Shown here piece after piece: positions 17,966 to 26,960 of a stretch of 64,000 nt of DNA. The stretch is taken from NCBI RefSeq assembly GCF_016862375.1, contig NZ_BOMV01000055.1, forward strand, positions 62,001 to 126,000. The letters run 5' to 3'. The notes under the pieces are model-generated. The model saw nothing but the letters and a program-made list of their open reading frames with translations. It did no database searches and was not told where the DNA came from. Source of the stretch: Paractinoplanes rishiriensis. GTDB taxonomy: Bacteria; Actinomycetota; Actinomycetes; Mycobacteriales; Micromonosporaceae. Each line of letters begins with the position of its first letter. The stretch's first letter is position 1. A program made the translations under genes and the position numbers.

Positions 17966-18367
17966 ATGAAACGAATCTCCGGAATCCTCGCCGCCACGGT
18001 CGTCCTCGGTGCCGCGGGTTGCGCCGGCGATGCCGAGCCTGTGCCCGCGGTGTGCGACAGCTACGCCGCCGTGCAGAACACCGTGGACCACATCCGCGAC
18101 ACGAACGTCTCGGAGAACGGGCTGACCGCGCTCCGGCCGTATCTCAACCAACTGCGGGACCAACTCCATCAGCTGTACCTCGACGCACAGGCACAGTTCG
18201 CGTCGCAGGCCGACGTTCTGCGGACGACCGTCGACCAGCTCGCGGCAGACGTCCGGACCGCGAACGAGGCCCCCAACGTCACCAACCTGGCCGCGGTGCG
18301 GAGTTCCGTCGCCGCCGTCCGGAGCAGCGCGCAGACCCTGCGCGACGCGATGGCCTCGACCTGCTGA
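17966..18367 (+). CDS. small secreted lipoprotein, helical
   Basis: 133 residues. The signal ends in LGAAGC, a lipobox. The mature part is helical and rich in Ala/Gln/Val with heptad-like spacing (LRPYLNQLRDQLHQLYLDAQAQF), and has two Cys after the lipid site (VCDSY and the C-terminal residue) that could pair. I recognise no named family; similar small helical lipoproteins are frequent in actinomycetes. It stands alone after the nuclease gene. Confidence 0.75.
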   Translation: MKRISGILAATVVLGAAGCAGDAEPVPAVCDSYAAVQNTVDHIRDTNVSENGLTALRPYLNQLRDQLHQLYLDAQAQFASQADVLRTTVDQLAADVRTANEAPNVTNLAAVRSSVAAVRSSAQTLRDAMASTC

Positions 18368-18475
18368 GGAGCCGCCGGAGACGAACGCGCGGCGACATTG
18401 AATGGGAATCCGAGATAGAGGCTGTCGAATGCCCGTGCACTCTCGTCGGCGGATCTGACGTCGCCGGTCGGCGGC

Positions 18476-20915
18476 TCAAGTTGTTCGTGTATCGGTGCTG
18501 AGCGCGGCTAGGCGAGCGCGGACCTCGTCGGCTTCGGGTGTGCCGAGGTCGGTGTAGAAAGCGGCGGCTTGCTGGCAATGGTGGCGCGCCTGGTCGGTGT
18601 GGCCGAGGGCGTGGTGGGCGCGGCCGAGGCCGGCGTGAGCTCGGGCCTGGTGATGGCAGGCGGTGGCGGCTTCGGGCTGGTCGTGGCGGTTGTGCAGCAG
18701 GCCGAGGTTGTCCAGCGCGTGGGCCTCGCCGGCCCGGCTGGCGAACTGCCGGTACAGGGTCAGCGCGTGTTGCAGATGCGTGTGCGCGTCGTCGTACCGC
18801 TCTAATTGTGTTTCCACGACGCCGAGGTTGTTGAGCGTCGACGCTACTGTGCGCAGGTCGCCGGATTGCCGGGCGAGCGTCAGATTCTGCTGGTAACAAT
18901 CGATGGCGTCGGCGAAGTCGCCAATACGCCGCAGCGAGATACCGAGCCCGAGAAGGGCCCGAGTCTGACCGAGGCGGTCGCCTTCCTGCCGATACAGGGT
19001 CAAGGCGTGACGTTTGCGGGCGATGGCCTGGGGGTAGTCGCCGGTCCGGTCGGCGACGTAGCCGAGGCTGGTCAGTGCGCGAGCCTCGCCGAGCGGATCC
19101 CTGAGCTCCCGGAACAGGTCGAGAGCCGGCTCAAGGTGGGTACTTGCCATTTCGTGGTCGCCCAGCCGCAGGTAGGCGTAGCCGAGGTCGCGCATGGCGT
19201 GCGCCTGCCCGGCACGATCGCCGCCGTACAGGGCGGCCTGCCGGGCGTGGCCGTGCACCGTCACGGCGCTGGAGAAGTGACCGCTGTCGTTGAAGTAGGA
19301 GCACAACGTCCGCGACAGCCGGACGGTGTGGCCCGGCCACCCGTGCGCTGCGGTATGGGCTGCGACCGCGGTCAGCGTAGACCGTTCTGTGTCCAGCCAA
19401 ACCGTAGCGGTATGCGGGTCGGTCAGCTCGGGTGCCGGGGTGTCCGTCGCCGGGACCGGCGGGCGCCAGTGTCGCTCCGCGGGATCCAGGACGTTCACGG
19501 CCGCCGCGCTGACCGCCAGGTAGTGATCGAACAGTCGGGTCAGTGCGGCGCGGCGCTCGGCGGGGCGGTCCTGGTCCTGGGCCCGGCCGGCGGCGTAGGT
19601 GCGTACCAGGTCGTGGAAGCTGTACCGGTCCCGGCCGGACTCCTGCAGCAGGTGGTCGCGGCGCAGGTGGCCGAGCCGGGTGCGGGCGGTGACCAGGCGG
19701 GTACCGGTCAGGGCGGCTGCGGCGTAGGCATCGAAGTCCTGGCCCGGGTGCAGTGCCGCCAGGCGCAACAGCCGTTGCCGGTCGGCGGGCAGGTGCTGGT
19801 AGGACAGGCTCAGGGCGAATTCGACGCCGGAGTCGAGGCGCTGCTGGTGCCGGCGTTCGTCGAGCCGGTCGGCGTGGTCGGTCAGGGTCCAGCCGTCGGT
19901 GTTGCGGACGTGCCCGGCGAGCACGCTCAGGGCGAGGGGCAGGTAGCCGCAGCGTTCGGCGAGCCGGGCCGCGGCCCGGGGGTCGGTGCCGACCGGCACG
20001 TCCGGCAGGGCGCCGGCCAGGAACGAGACCGCTTCATCCGGGGTGAACACGTTGAGGGTGAACCGGACCGTCGGCCGCAGGTCGTCGAGGCTGCGGCGGC
20101 TTGGTCACCAGGGTCAGGCAGCCTGGGGCGGCCGGCAAGAGCGGGCGGACCTGTTCGGCGGTGGCTGCGTTGGCCAGGACGATCAGCGCCCGGGTTCCGG
20201 CCAGCCGGTCGCTGAAGGCGGCGCTACGGGCCGTGAGGTCGTGCGGGATCCGGTGAGCCGGCACACCGAGCAGGCGCAAAAAACCTTCGAGGACGGCGTA
20301 CGGATCGGCCGGCGGCTGGGCCGGATCGGGGTGGAAGCCACGCAGGTTGACGAACAGGACCCGGTCGACAACCCCCTCCCGGACGAGCTGATGCCCCGCG
20401 TGGATCGCGAACTGAGACTTGCCGACTCCGGCCATGCCCTCGATCGCCGAGATCACCGCCGCCGCACCGGCCGGCCCAGGGTGCCGGAGAACCGCGCGTA
20501 GTTTGTCCAGCTCGGTGGTGCGGCCGATGAACCCGGGCAACACGTCTGGCAGTGCGTCCTGCACCCGGACCTGAGACGCCGCCTCGATCTCCGCACCGAT
20601 CACTCGCAGGGCCTGCCGCCACCGCTCCACGTATCCGGCGTCGGGCTCAAGCGCCTCTACCACGGCGAGAACGAGGTCGGTGTCCAATCGCCGGCGACCC
20701 GGCCGGAAACAACTCGCAACGGTGGCCTTGTGGGTCAGCTCGTTCGCCGGGCGGCCCGCCGCGGTCCGCGCCCCGTTCACCCGGTCCTTGATCGCCCGAT
20801 ACGACGGGTCGCCGGCCCACACCTTCAACAACCGCAGCCGCTCGATCGCATCATCGAGACAACGCGCCTGACCCGGATCGGGACGAGCGGCCAAGATCTC
20901 AGCCGACGTGGTCAT
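18476..20915 (-). pseudogene. NB-ARC/TPR STAND regulator, frameshifted
   Basis: One gene split in two frames. The N-terminal part starts at ATG 20915 (GGAGGAG upstream) with a helical DNA-binding-like region, then an NB-ARC ATPase with Walker A GMAGVGKS. It leaves frame after CLTLVT. Deleting one of the two T at 20101-20102 restores LVTSRRSLDDLRPTVRFTLNVFTPDEA and the rest of the NB-ARC plus about eight TPR repeats to 18476. The Walker B position reads LIVLANAA where relatives have LIVLDNAA, a second probable loss (GAC to GCC). It is a decaying gene, unless the frameshift is a sequencing error. Such proteins are transcriptional or conflict-related switches. Confidence 0.8.
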
Positions 20916-21179
20916 TGGACTCCTCCGCGAACGCGCCGCCCTCCATCGACGGGACAACCTTCTCGGCGAGACCTCGACGATACCGACAATCGCCAGAACA
21001 GTTGGGCCCCTCAGCGGCGTCTCGACTTCGTCGCGCCGTCCGGCCCGACCTCGAGACTCAGCAGCAGGCCAGCATGCGTCACCAGCGGAGGGAGGACTGG
21101 AATGCGCCACCGGGACGCCCAGCCGGGCGGCGCTCAGCCGATGCGGCGTCCGATATCTCGGCTGTCTGCGAGCGGTATT

Positions 21180-21527
21180 GCGGGCGCAGATCGACGCCGA
21201 GGCAGGCCTGATCCGGCGAGCACCTGCTCTGGGAGTTACTGGTGGTGGCCGGCCGCTGGCCGGGGAATCGACTACGGCAGTTGGGCACACCACGTTCACG
21301 CGTTCGGCCGGGCGTTCTGGTGGGAGATGCTGCAGATCAACCCCGACCAGGCCGATGTGCGGCTCGCCACGTACGTCGCCGCCCAATGGCGTGAGCGGCT
21401 CGCCTTGACCCCCGCTGGCAAGCCCCGCCGTGACGTGCACAGCCTGCTCTTCCGGGTTCGTGCCTTCTACCGCGACCCCCGGTTCGACGCCGGCGCCGCC
21501 GAGGCTGACTGCTTCTGGGCATCATGA
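21180..21527 (+). pseudogene. remnant resembling an integrase N-terminal/core-binding region
   Basis: The last 100 codons or so read as real protein (FWWEMLQINPDQADVRLATYVAAQWRERL, VHSLLFRVRAFYRD) with good G/C third positions. The preceding homologous-looking text (EHLLWELLVVAGR) is in another frame, so at least one frameshift is present. The style recalls the SAM-like core-binding region of actinobacterial tyrosine recombinases, but no catalytic R-H-R-Y part remains. A strong hairpin follows the stop by 1 bp. Identity is tentative. Confidence 0.35.
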
Positions 21528-21528
21528 G

Positions 21529-21562
21529 GGATTGGGCGGCCGTCACGACGGCCGCCCAATCC
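21529..21562. terminator. hairpin terminator
   Basis: A perfect 16-bp inverted repeat, GGATTGGGCGGCCGTC and its complement, separated by only AC, starts 1 bp after the remnant's stop and is followed by TTGG. It would end transcription from the remnant and, on the other strand, of the lectin gene at 21764. Confidence 0.75.
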
Positions 21563-21763
21563 TTGGTGTAGATACTTGTGAAGATGAATCCTGGACGCTC
21601 TGTTGGTGCCGAGGGTTCGGCGTTCACCCGTTCAGTTCTGGTTGAAAGGTCGTGCCAGGTGTTCAAGACCCCGCACGTTCACCCGGATCGCGGCGATCCC
21701 CGCGTCCGGCTTACCCTCAGGTCAGCCCGGGCCCCTACGATCATCGAGGTTAGTGCTCCCTCT

Positions 21764-22327
21764 TCATACACCTGCGGGTCGCTTCCACGTCCACAATTGG
21801 CTGTAGTTTGAGGGGTCGCAGCCGGATTGCACCAGCTTCACGCTATTGGCGGTGCCGTTGCCCGCGGCAGTGATGCAGAGGGCGCTGTCCAAGCTGACGA
21901 GGTGGTAATAGTCGGTGGACCCACTGACGGCAACCAGGCGTGGGTACCACCGCTCGTTGTCGACCGCGCTGCACGGGTATTGAATTATCGCGGCGTTGGT
22001 TTGCTGCGAGGCGCCCTGGACGTTGAGGCACTTGCCGGTGAGGTCGTTCTTGATGTAGTAGTAGCCGGGGTACGAGTCGTTGAAGTGCCAGTACTGATTG
22101 ACGGCGCCGGCCTTGCATCCGTAGATGATGACCTGCACGTTCTCGGTGGTGCCGTGTGGCACGTCAATGCACCGATTAGAGGACTCTCCAATGATGTTGT
22201 AAGGTCCCTGACTCGCAGCCAGGACCGGCGCACTCGCAGCCAGAGCCGGCGCCTGGGGCAACAGCGCCAAGACCCCGCAGGTCGCGATTGTGAGGGTCGC
22301 AAAACGACGCAACCGTTTCCTAAGCAT
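21764..22327 (-). CDS. secreted ricin-type beta-trefoil lectin
   Basis: 187 residues from ATG 22327 with GGGAGGAACC upstream. The signal peptide (LTIATCGVLALLPQAPALA) precedes one beta-trefoil: NRCIDVPHGTTENVQVIIYGC..NQYWHF, GKCLNVQGASQQTNAAIIQYPC..NERWYP, ALCITAAGNGTANSVKLVQSGC..SQLWTW. These are three complete QxW-type repeats, each with a Cys pair. It is a carbohydrate-binding protein without an enzyme domain. It is longer-lettered and less GC-rich than the lectin at 1.5 kb, so not a recent copy. Confidence 0.85.
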   Translation of the reverse strand: MLRKRLRRFATLTIATCGVLALLPQAPALAASAPVLAASQGPYNIIGESSNRCIDVPHGTTENVQVIIYGCKAGAVNQYWHFNDSYPGYYYIKNDLTGKCLNVQGASQQTNAAIIQYPCSAVDNERWYPRLVAVSGSTDYYHLVSLDSALCITAAGNGTANSVKLVQSGCDPSNYSQLWTWKRPAGV

Positions 22328-22835
22328 GACGGTTCCTCCCGTTAGACGCATGTTCGTCGGTTGTGGTGTGCCTTCCTTCAGGCACGGCACAAAGCGATCG
22401 CTCACCCGAGTGTCGAGTGGGGAGAGGCGACTGACGGGATATCGAGACGAACCTAGACGCAAATCCCGGCCGAGTCGCTGGCCTCGGTCGGGGCTGACGC
22501 AGACCGCTGCGGGGCTGGTGCCGGGGCGCGGTGGATAAGGCGGAGAAGGCCCGGGCGTCCCAGGTGGTGCAGGAGCGTTGGCCCCGATCCTGCTCTACAC
22601 GCAAAGCAGCGACCGCTCGTGGTGACGGCAGGGCGTCCGCCAGCACCAGCATCCCGGCCAGACCATCTTTGACCAATAGCCACGCACCCACATGCCGCGA
22701 TCAGCTCGTCGCCCACCGTGATGGCCAGCCTGCCGATACGTGTCTCCTTGGCCGGGCGAAATTGGGAATGGGAATCGAGCGATGCTCCTTCGGCTTGTCC
22801 GGGTCTGGGAGGAAAAGCGGGGTGCGACCGCTCCT
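22328..22835. other. gene-poor stretch of about 500 bp
   Basis: No open frame on either strand shows a family motif, a credible start and consistent codon use together. The lectin promoter should lie at the left end. It may hold gene debris, as expected in this island. Confidence 0.5.
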
Positions 22836-23723
22836 TCACGCGAGCCGTGACTCAGCCATGCACAGCTGCCACTCGACCACCTCGGACGAAGCGGATCGGA
22901 TTGCTCGGGACAGGTGGTGCAGCATCCAATGCGCCCAGTACCTCCGAAGGGTCGCGGGGGCGATCCGGTCGAGGAGGATCTCGTCGAGGTGGGCCGCGGC
23001 TGCGTTCTCTACCGGGTCGGCGTCCGGTGACCGGACGAACCACTCTCGATCAAACCGGGTTTGGACAAGCGCGAAGAACCGATCACCACGGTATGCACCA
23101 AGATTCCAGTCGACGACGCCGGTAGCGCGATCGTTCTCATCGAAGAGAACATTCGCCGCCGAGAGATCGACATGCACCAGGTCGATACCGGCTGTTTCGA
23201 TTGGCTCTCGTTGCCCGATTCGACGGATCTGCTCCAGCACCCGGCGACTGCGCTGACTATGCGCCTCCAGAACCTCATGGCGAGGACATGAACCGCCGCT
23301 GCCAGCAAGGCGCACCGGAGGCGCCGGCACATCGGGCCGCGCGGCGAGAGCGCCGGCGAAACGGTCGTTGATCTCTACCAGCGCGTCCACTCTCGCGGGA
23401 GTCAGACGTCGGAGCGGGGAACTGGGTAGCCGCTCCTGCACGAACACAACACCGTCATGAAGCTCGACCACAAGATCATGCCTAGGCACCGGTAGCCCCC
23501 GGTCGCGGACGTAGGCGAGAACCTCGGCAGTACGGTCGGCCTCGGGACGCGGACCTAGAAAACGAGTCACCACTGCCTGTCGGCCGTCCGGCCACTCAGC
23601 GTAGATCGCGCCGCCGAGCCTTCCCTGCGGAGCCCGACCAACAACCCTCAAACCCGCACTCGTACGCCCATTTATTGCTGAGACGACCTCGTGATCTCGT
23701 GCCGCCGTAAACGTACTATCCAT
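22836..23723 (-). CDS. aminoglycoside phosphotransferase (APH)-family kinase
   Basis: 295 residues. The Brenner motif HVDLSAANVLFD gives the catalytic Asp, followed by GVVDWNLGAYRGDRFF with the metal-binding Asp. The N-terminal lobe (GRAPQGRLGGAIYAEWPDGRQAVVTRFL) binds ATP. Members phosphorylate antibiotics, homoserine, choline or other metabolites; nothing here fixes the substrate, and resistance should not be assumed. A/T-ending codons are more frequent than in neighbouring core genes, in line with the island. Confidence 0.85.
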   Translation of the reverse strand: MDSTFTAARDHEVVSAINGRTSAGLRVVGRAPQGRLGGAIYAEWPDGRQAVVTRFLGPRPEADRTAEVLAYVRDRGLPVPRHDLVVELHDGVVFVQERLPSSPLRRLTPARVDALVEINDRFAGALAARPDVPAPPVRLAGSGGSCPRHEVLEAHSQRSRRVLEQIRRIGQREPIETAGIDLVHVDLSAANVLFDENDRATGVVDWNLGAYRGDRFFALVQTRFDREWFVRSPDADPVENAAAAHLDEILLDRIAPATLRRYWAHWMLHHLSRAIRSASSEVVEWQLCMAESRLA

Positions 23724-23762
23724 AGCCGAAGCCTTACCCCAGACCGGGTACGCACCAAAGTA

Positions 23763-23793
23763 CCGCCGTGCCTGGGCTGTTGCGGCACGGCGG
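23763..23793 (-). terminator. hairpin terminator downstream of lsr2
   Basis: A perfect 10-bp stem, CCGCCGTGCC and GGCACGGCGG, with an 11-nt loop lies 22 bp beyond the lsr2 stop on the minus strand, followed by a short T-containing tail. It isolates lsr2 from the kinase gene. Confidence 0.65.
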
Positions 23794-23814
23794 GCCGCGG
23801 TTGAGTTGGGCTGT

Positions 23815-24159
23815 TCAGCGTTTGGCGTGGAAGGCCTCGGCGATGGAGGCTGGGATGCGTCCTCGTTCCGATACCTCGTAGCCGTTCTTGGTGGCCCACT
23901 CCCGGATGGCCTGATTCTGGTCCCGGTTCGTCCGGCTGGGCGCGGCAGCGGTGCGAGAGCCGTTACGGCCGTTGGCGCCGGCGCGGCCGACCCGGGACGC
24001 TGCTGTCAGGTAGGGCTCAAGGCTCTTGCGGAGTTTACCGGCGTTCTTGTCGGACAGGTCGATGCTGTAGTTGATACCGTCGAGCCCGAACTCGATGGTG
24101 CGGTCCGCGTCACCGCCGTCAAGGTCGTCCGTCAGCACCGTGATGACTTGCTTCGCCAT
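23815..24159 (-). CDS. lsr2: Lsr2 nucleoid-associated silencer
   Basis: 114 residues. The N-terminal dimerisation domain (MAKQVITVLTDDLDGG, TIEFGLDGINYSIDLSDKNAGKLRKSLEPYL) and the C-terminal DNA-binding domain (IREWATKNGYEVSERGRIPASIAEAF) with the RGR AT-hook-like core are both complete. Lsr2 binds AT-rich DNA and silences acquired genes, and it bridges DNA like H-NS. CAGGAGTG precedes the ATG. Its place inside the lower-GC island, next to foreign-looking genes, suggests a local or additional copy rather than the housekeeping one. Confidence 0.95.
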   Translation of the reverse strand: MAKQVITVLTDDLDGGDADRTIEFGLDGINYSIDLSDKNAGKLRKSLEPYLTAASRVGRAGANGRNGSRTAAAPSRTNRDQNQAIREWATKNGYEVSERGRIPASIAEAFHAKR

Positions 24160-24371
24160 GATGTCGTCACTCCTGTGAAGATGCCATTAACGTTCGTTTG
24201 AAATTCTGCTGTCCTACCATAGCGGCTCCTCATATCGGAACGGTCAGCGCATCGACGTAACCGTCTCTGGGCTGCGTCCTCAAACGCCGAGCCACTGCCA
24301 AAGGCCGGCCCGGCGGTTCCGGCGTGGGTTGTCTGGGTACATAAGGGCACGCGATTCGAGGAGGCAGCACC

Positions 24372-24524
24372 ATGGCAACTCTCGTCCAACGGGTTCGTGC
24401 ATTCCTGCAGAGCCCCCAGGGTCGGCGGCTGGTCGACCAGGGTCGTCGGCAGGTGGCCAAGCCGGAAAATCAACGCCGGTTGCGCGGGCTGTTCACCCGG
24501 CTGCAGAGCCGGCGCCGCTACTGA
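24372..24524 (+). CDS. small basic protein of 50 residues
   Basis: Begins MATLVQRVRAFLQSPQGRRL and ends FTRLQSRRRY. GAGGAGG lies 7 nt before the ATG and codon use is coding-like. It is strongly basic, with amphipathic helical ends. Actinomycetes carry many unnamed small proteins with an SPQGRRLVDQ-like segment; function is unknown. It is transcribed away from lsr2 and shares its upstream region, so DNA binding or partnership with Lsr2 is a guess only. Confidence 0.65.
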   Translation: MATLVQRVRAFLQSPQGRRLVDQGRRQVAKPENQRRLRGLFTRLQSRRRY

Positions 24525-24758
24525 CCAGCGGTCCTGCGAGCTTGCGCCTTAAGTAGCCTCGTGCCATGTCTGGCAAGGCGGAGCGACGAGCCGGGCGGAG
24601 ATCGCCGCGGCGATGATCCGCGAGAGCGGTGACGACTGGCGGCTCGGTGTCGCCGGCGCGCACTCTCATGGCCGCTGTCCGCCGCGATCCGTATTCGTAT
24701 CAGCAATCCCGGCCGAGCCACCGCAACCCTTGAGCGGCAGGCACTTGGTCGTTCTTTT

Positions 24759-25496
24759 CTACGGCAGACGGAAATTGACCAGGAAGGGCCACTTCTGTGC
24801 CAGATCGGCAAGTTCGAGAACCCTGCCGTTCTGGACGATGAGCCGCTGGTTGTCGCGGTAGAAGCTGTACTTCAGGGTTCCCCTTTCCAGCTCGACCGAC
24901 ACGTCGTCGAGGTCGTGCGTGAACTGCTCGGGCAACCCCGGGATATTCGACAGGGGGGTGTTCACCGCTGGCCCGGCGAGGTTGGTGAACGTTACGAACT
25001 GCGAGCCCCGGACGGCGAAGTATGTCACCGGGACGCCCTGCCCGGGGTTGTAGCTGGAGATTCCGTCATAGTCCTGAACCTGAAGGATCGGTCCGGCGAC
25101 GATGCCGCTGTCCTCGAAGGTGATGACGAAAGGCCCCTTGGTGAAGGTGTATATCCAGCGGAAGCCGGGCCCGCTGAAGTCGACCGAGGCGCCGTCCAGA
25201 TCCTGGTGGAAGAGGGCCGGCAGGAAGGGCCACTTGTCCTGGATCCGGCCCGGCCCTTCAATGATTCCCTTGTCGTTGTAGATGACGTATCGGTCCTGGA
25301 TGAGCGCCAAGTGCTTCCAGACGTTTCTTTCATTGGCGGTCGTGACCGCGTCGAAGTCACGCAACCCGGCGTTTATTCCCGAATTGTTCGCCGCGATCGC
25401 AGGACTCGGAACGGCGACCACGGCTGCGGCCACTACCGTCGCCAGTAGTCGCCATCTCCAGGATCGGTTCTGTGCAGACCGGAACTTGTTAACCAC
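24759..25496 (-). CDS. secreted hemopexin-like repeat protein
   Basis: 245 residues from a GTG with GAGGAGG 9 nt upstream. The signal peptide (LLATVVAAAVVAVPSPAIA) is followed by about four repeats of the type DKWPFLPALFHQDLDGASVDF...YTFTKGPFVITF, DLDDVSVELERGTLKYSFYRDNQRLIV. These match hemopexin-like blades (WP-x-L-P...DLDGAS...Y-F-G). It is probably an extracellular binding propeller or half-propeller; the ligand is unknown. No protease or toxin domain is attached. Confidence 0.7.
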   Translation of the reverse strand: MVNKFRSAQNRSWRWRLLATVVAAAVVAVPSPAIAANNSGINAGLRDFDAVTTANERNVWKHLALIQDRYVIYNDKGIIEGPGRIQDKWPFLPALFHQDLDGASVDFSGPGFRWIYTFTKGPFVITFEDSGIVAGPILQVQDYDGISSYNPGQGVPVTYFAVRGSQFVTFTNLAGPAVNTPLSNIPGLPEQFTHDLDDVSVELERGTLKYSFYRDNQRLIVQNGRVLELADLAQKWPFLVNFRLP

Positions 25497-25628
25497 GTGT
25501 GAGGTCCTCCTCGAGCCCACGAAGTATCGGAGCTTTCATCTGACAGCGATTCGCGCGACCGACACGGCTAGACGGAATCTGTCGGATTACTTACCAAGGG
25601 GCTGGGAGGTGAACGCCGGCAGTGACCG

Positions 25629-26960
25629 TCAGCGCGACCGGTCTGGCTTCGCGCCGACCAGGTCGTCCTGGTCGGGGTGCACCGCGCGGATGTCCATGGT
25701 CCGGGCCTCGCGGGCGGCCAGGAAGGCGATCAGTGACACCACCGCGGTGCCGGCTATCCACGCGGCCACCAGCCACGGCTCGCCGTCGCCGCGCTGCAGC
25801 AGGTACGCGGCGATCAGCGGTGAGAAGCCGGCGATGGCGGCGCCGATCTCGCGGGACGCGGCGAAGCCGGTGTAGCGGACGCCGGCGCCGAACAGCTCGG
25901 CGTAGAAGGCCGGCTGCACCGCGATCATCGGCGCGAACCCGATGCCGCCCGCGATGCAGAGCGCCAGCCAGATCAGCGCCGGCACGCCGGTGTCCAGCAG
26001 CAGGAAGTACGGGACCGCGAACAGGGCGGTGAAGATGACGCTGAACAGGTTGAGCGGTTTGCGGCCGATCCGGTCGGACAGTGCCCCGTAGATCGGCTGG
26101 CACACGATCACGACCAGGCCCATCAGGATCACGCCGGTCAGCGGCACCCAGCGCGGCTTGCCCAACTCGTCGACCACATAGGACACCGTCCAGCTGGCGA
26201 AGATGTAGACGATCGCGGTGTCGCAGATGTGCGCGCCGATGCCGACCAGGAAGCTGCGCGGGTAGCGCTTGACGGCGTCCAGGATCGGGGTGCGCACGAC
26301 CGTCCGGTTGCGCTCCATCTCGCGGAACACCGGCGATTCGGTGACCCGCAGCCGGACGTACATGGTCACGAAAATCATCAAGAAGCTGAAGAGGAACGGG
26401 ATCCGCCAGCCCCACGACTCGAGCTGGTCGTCCGGCAACAGACCGACGAACAGGAACGCGACCGTGCCGAGTACCAGGCCGATCTGCACGCCGGTCTGCG
26501 CGAACGAGGCGTAAAAGCCGCGCCGCTCCGGTGGCGCGTGTTCGGCCAGCAGGGTGGCCGCGCCGCCGAACTCGGCACCCGCGCCCAGCCCCTGGCAGAT
26601 CCGCAGCAGCACCAGCAGGATCGGTGCCAGGATTCCGATCGAGTCGTATGTGGGCAGCAGCCCGATCAGCCCGGTGCCGATGCCCATCACCAGCGTGGTG
26701 ATGATCAGCGTGGAGCGGCGGCCGATGCGGTCGCCGAGCCGGCCGAAGAAGAAGCCGCCGACCGGCCGGAACAGAAAGGCAACCCCGAAGGTGGCGAACG
26801 CGATGAGGGTGCCCACGGCGGGCTCGGCCTCGGGGAAGAACAACTTGTCGAACACCAGCGCGGCGGCGGTGCCGTAGATGAAGAAGTCGTACCACTCCAG
26901 CGCGGTACCGACCAGCGAACCGGTCACCACGCGCCGCAGTTCAGGAGATGTGGTGCTCAT
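25629..26960 (-). CDS. MFS transporter, metabolite:H+ symporter (MHS) type
   Basis: 443 residues, twelve membrane helices. The MHS signature is clear: GTALEWYDFFIYGTAAALVF in TM1 and FLFRPVGGFFFGRLGDRIGRR between TM2 and TM3, as in ShiA/ProP-type symporters of organic acids and betaines. It overlaps the Ldh-type dehydrogenase by 4 bp (ATGA), so it probably imports the hydroxy acid or related compound that enzyme oxidises. Confidence 0.92.
   Translation of the reverse strand: MSTTSPELRRVVTGSLVGTALEWYDFFIYGTAAALVFDKLFFPEAEPAVGTLIAFATFGVAFLFRPVGGFFFGRLGDRIGRRSTLIITTLVMGIGTGLIGLLPTYDSIGILAPILLVLLRICQGLGAGAEFGGAATLLAEHAPPERRGFYASFAQTGVQIGLVLGTVAFLFVGLLPDDQLESWGWRIPFLFSFLMIFVTMYVRLRVTESPVFREMERNRTVVRTPILDAVKRYPRSFLVGIGAHICDTAIVYIFASWTVSYVVDELGKPRWVPLTGVILMGLVVIVCQPIYGALSDRIGRKPLNLFSVIFTALFAVPYFLLLDTGVPALIWLALCIAGGIGFAPMIAVQPAFYAELFGAGVRYTGFAASREIGAAIAGFSPLIAAYLLQRGDGEPWLVAAWIAGTAVVSLIAFLAAREARTMDIRAVHPDQDDLVGAKPDRSR

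Noticed and set aside
22836..23723. Antibiotic resistance gene call
   Set aside because: The APH fold is clear, but members act on many metabolites and nothing in context indicates an antibiotic substrate.
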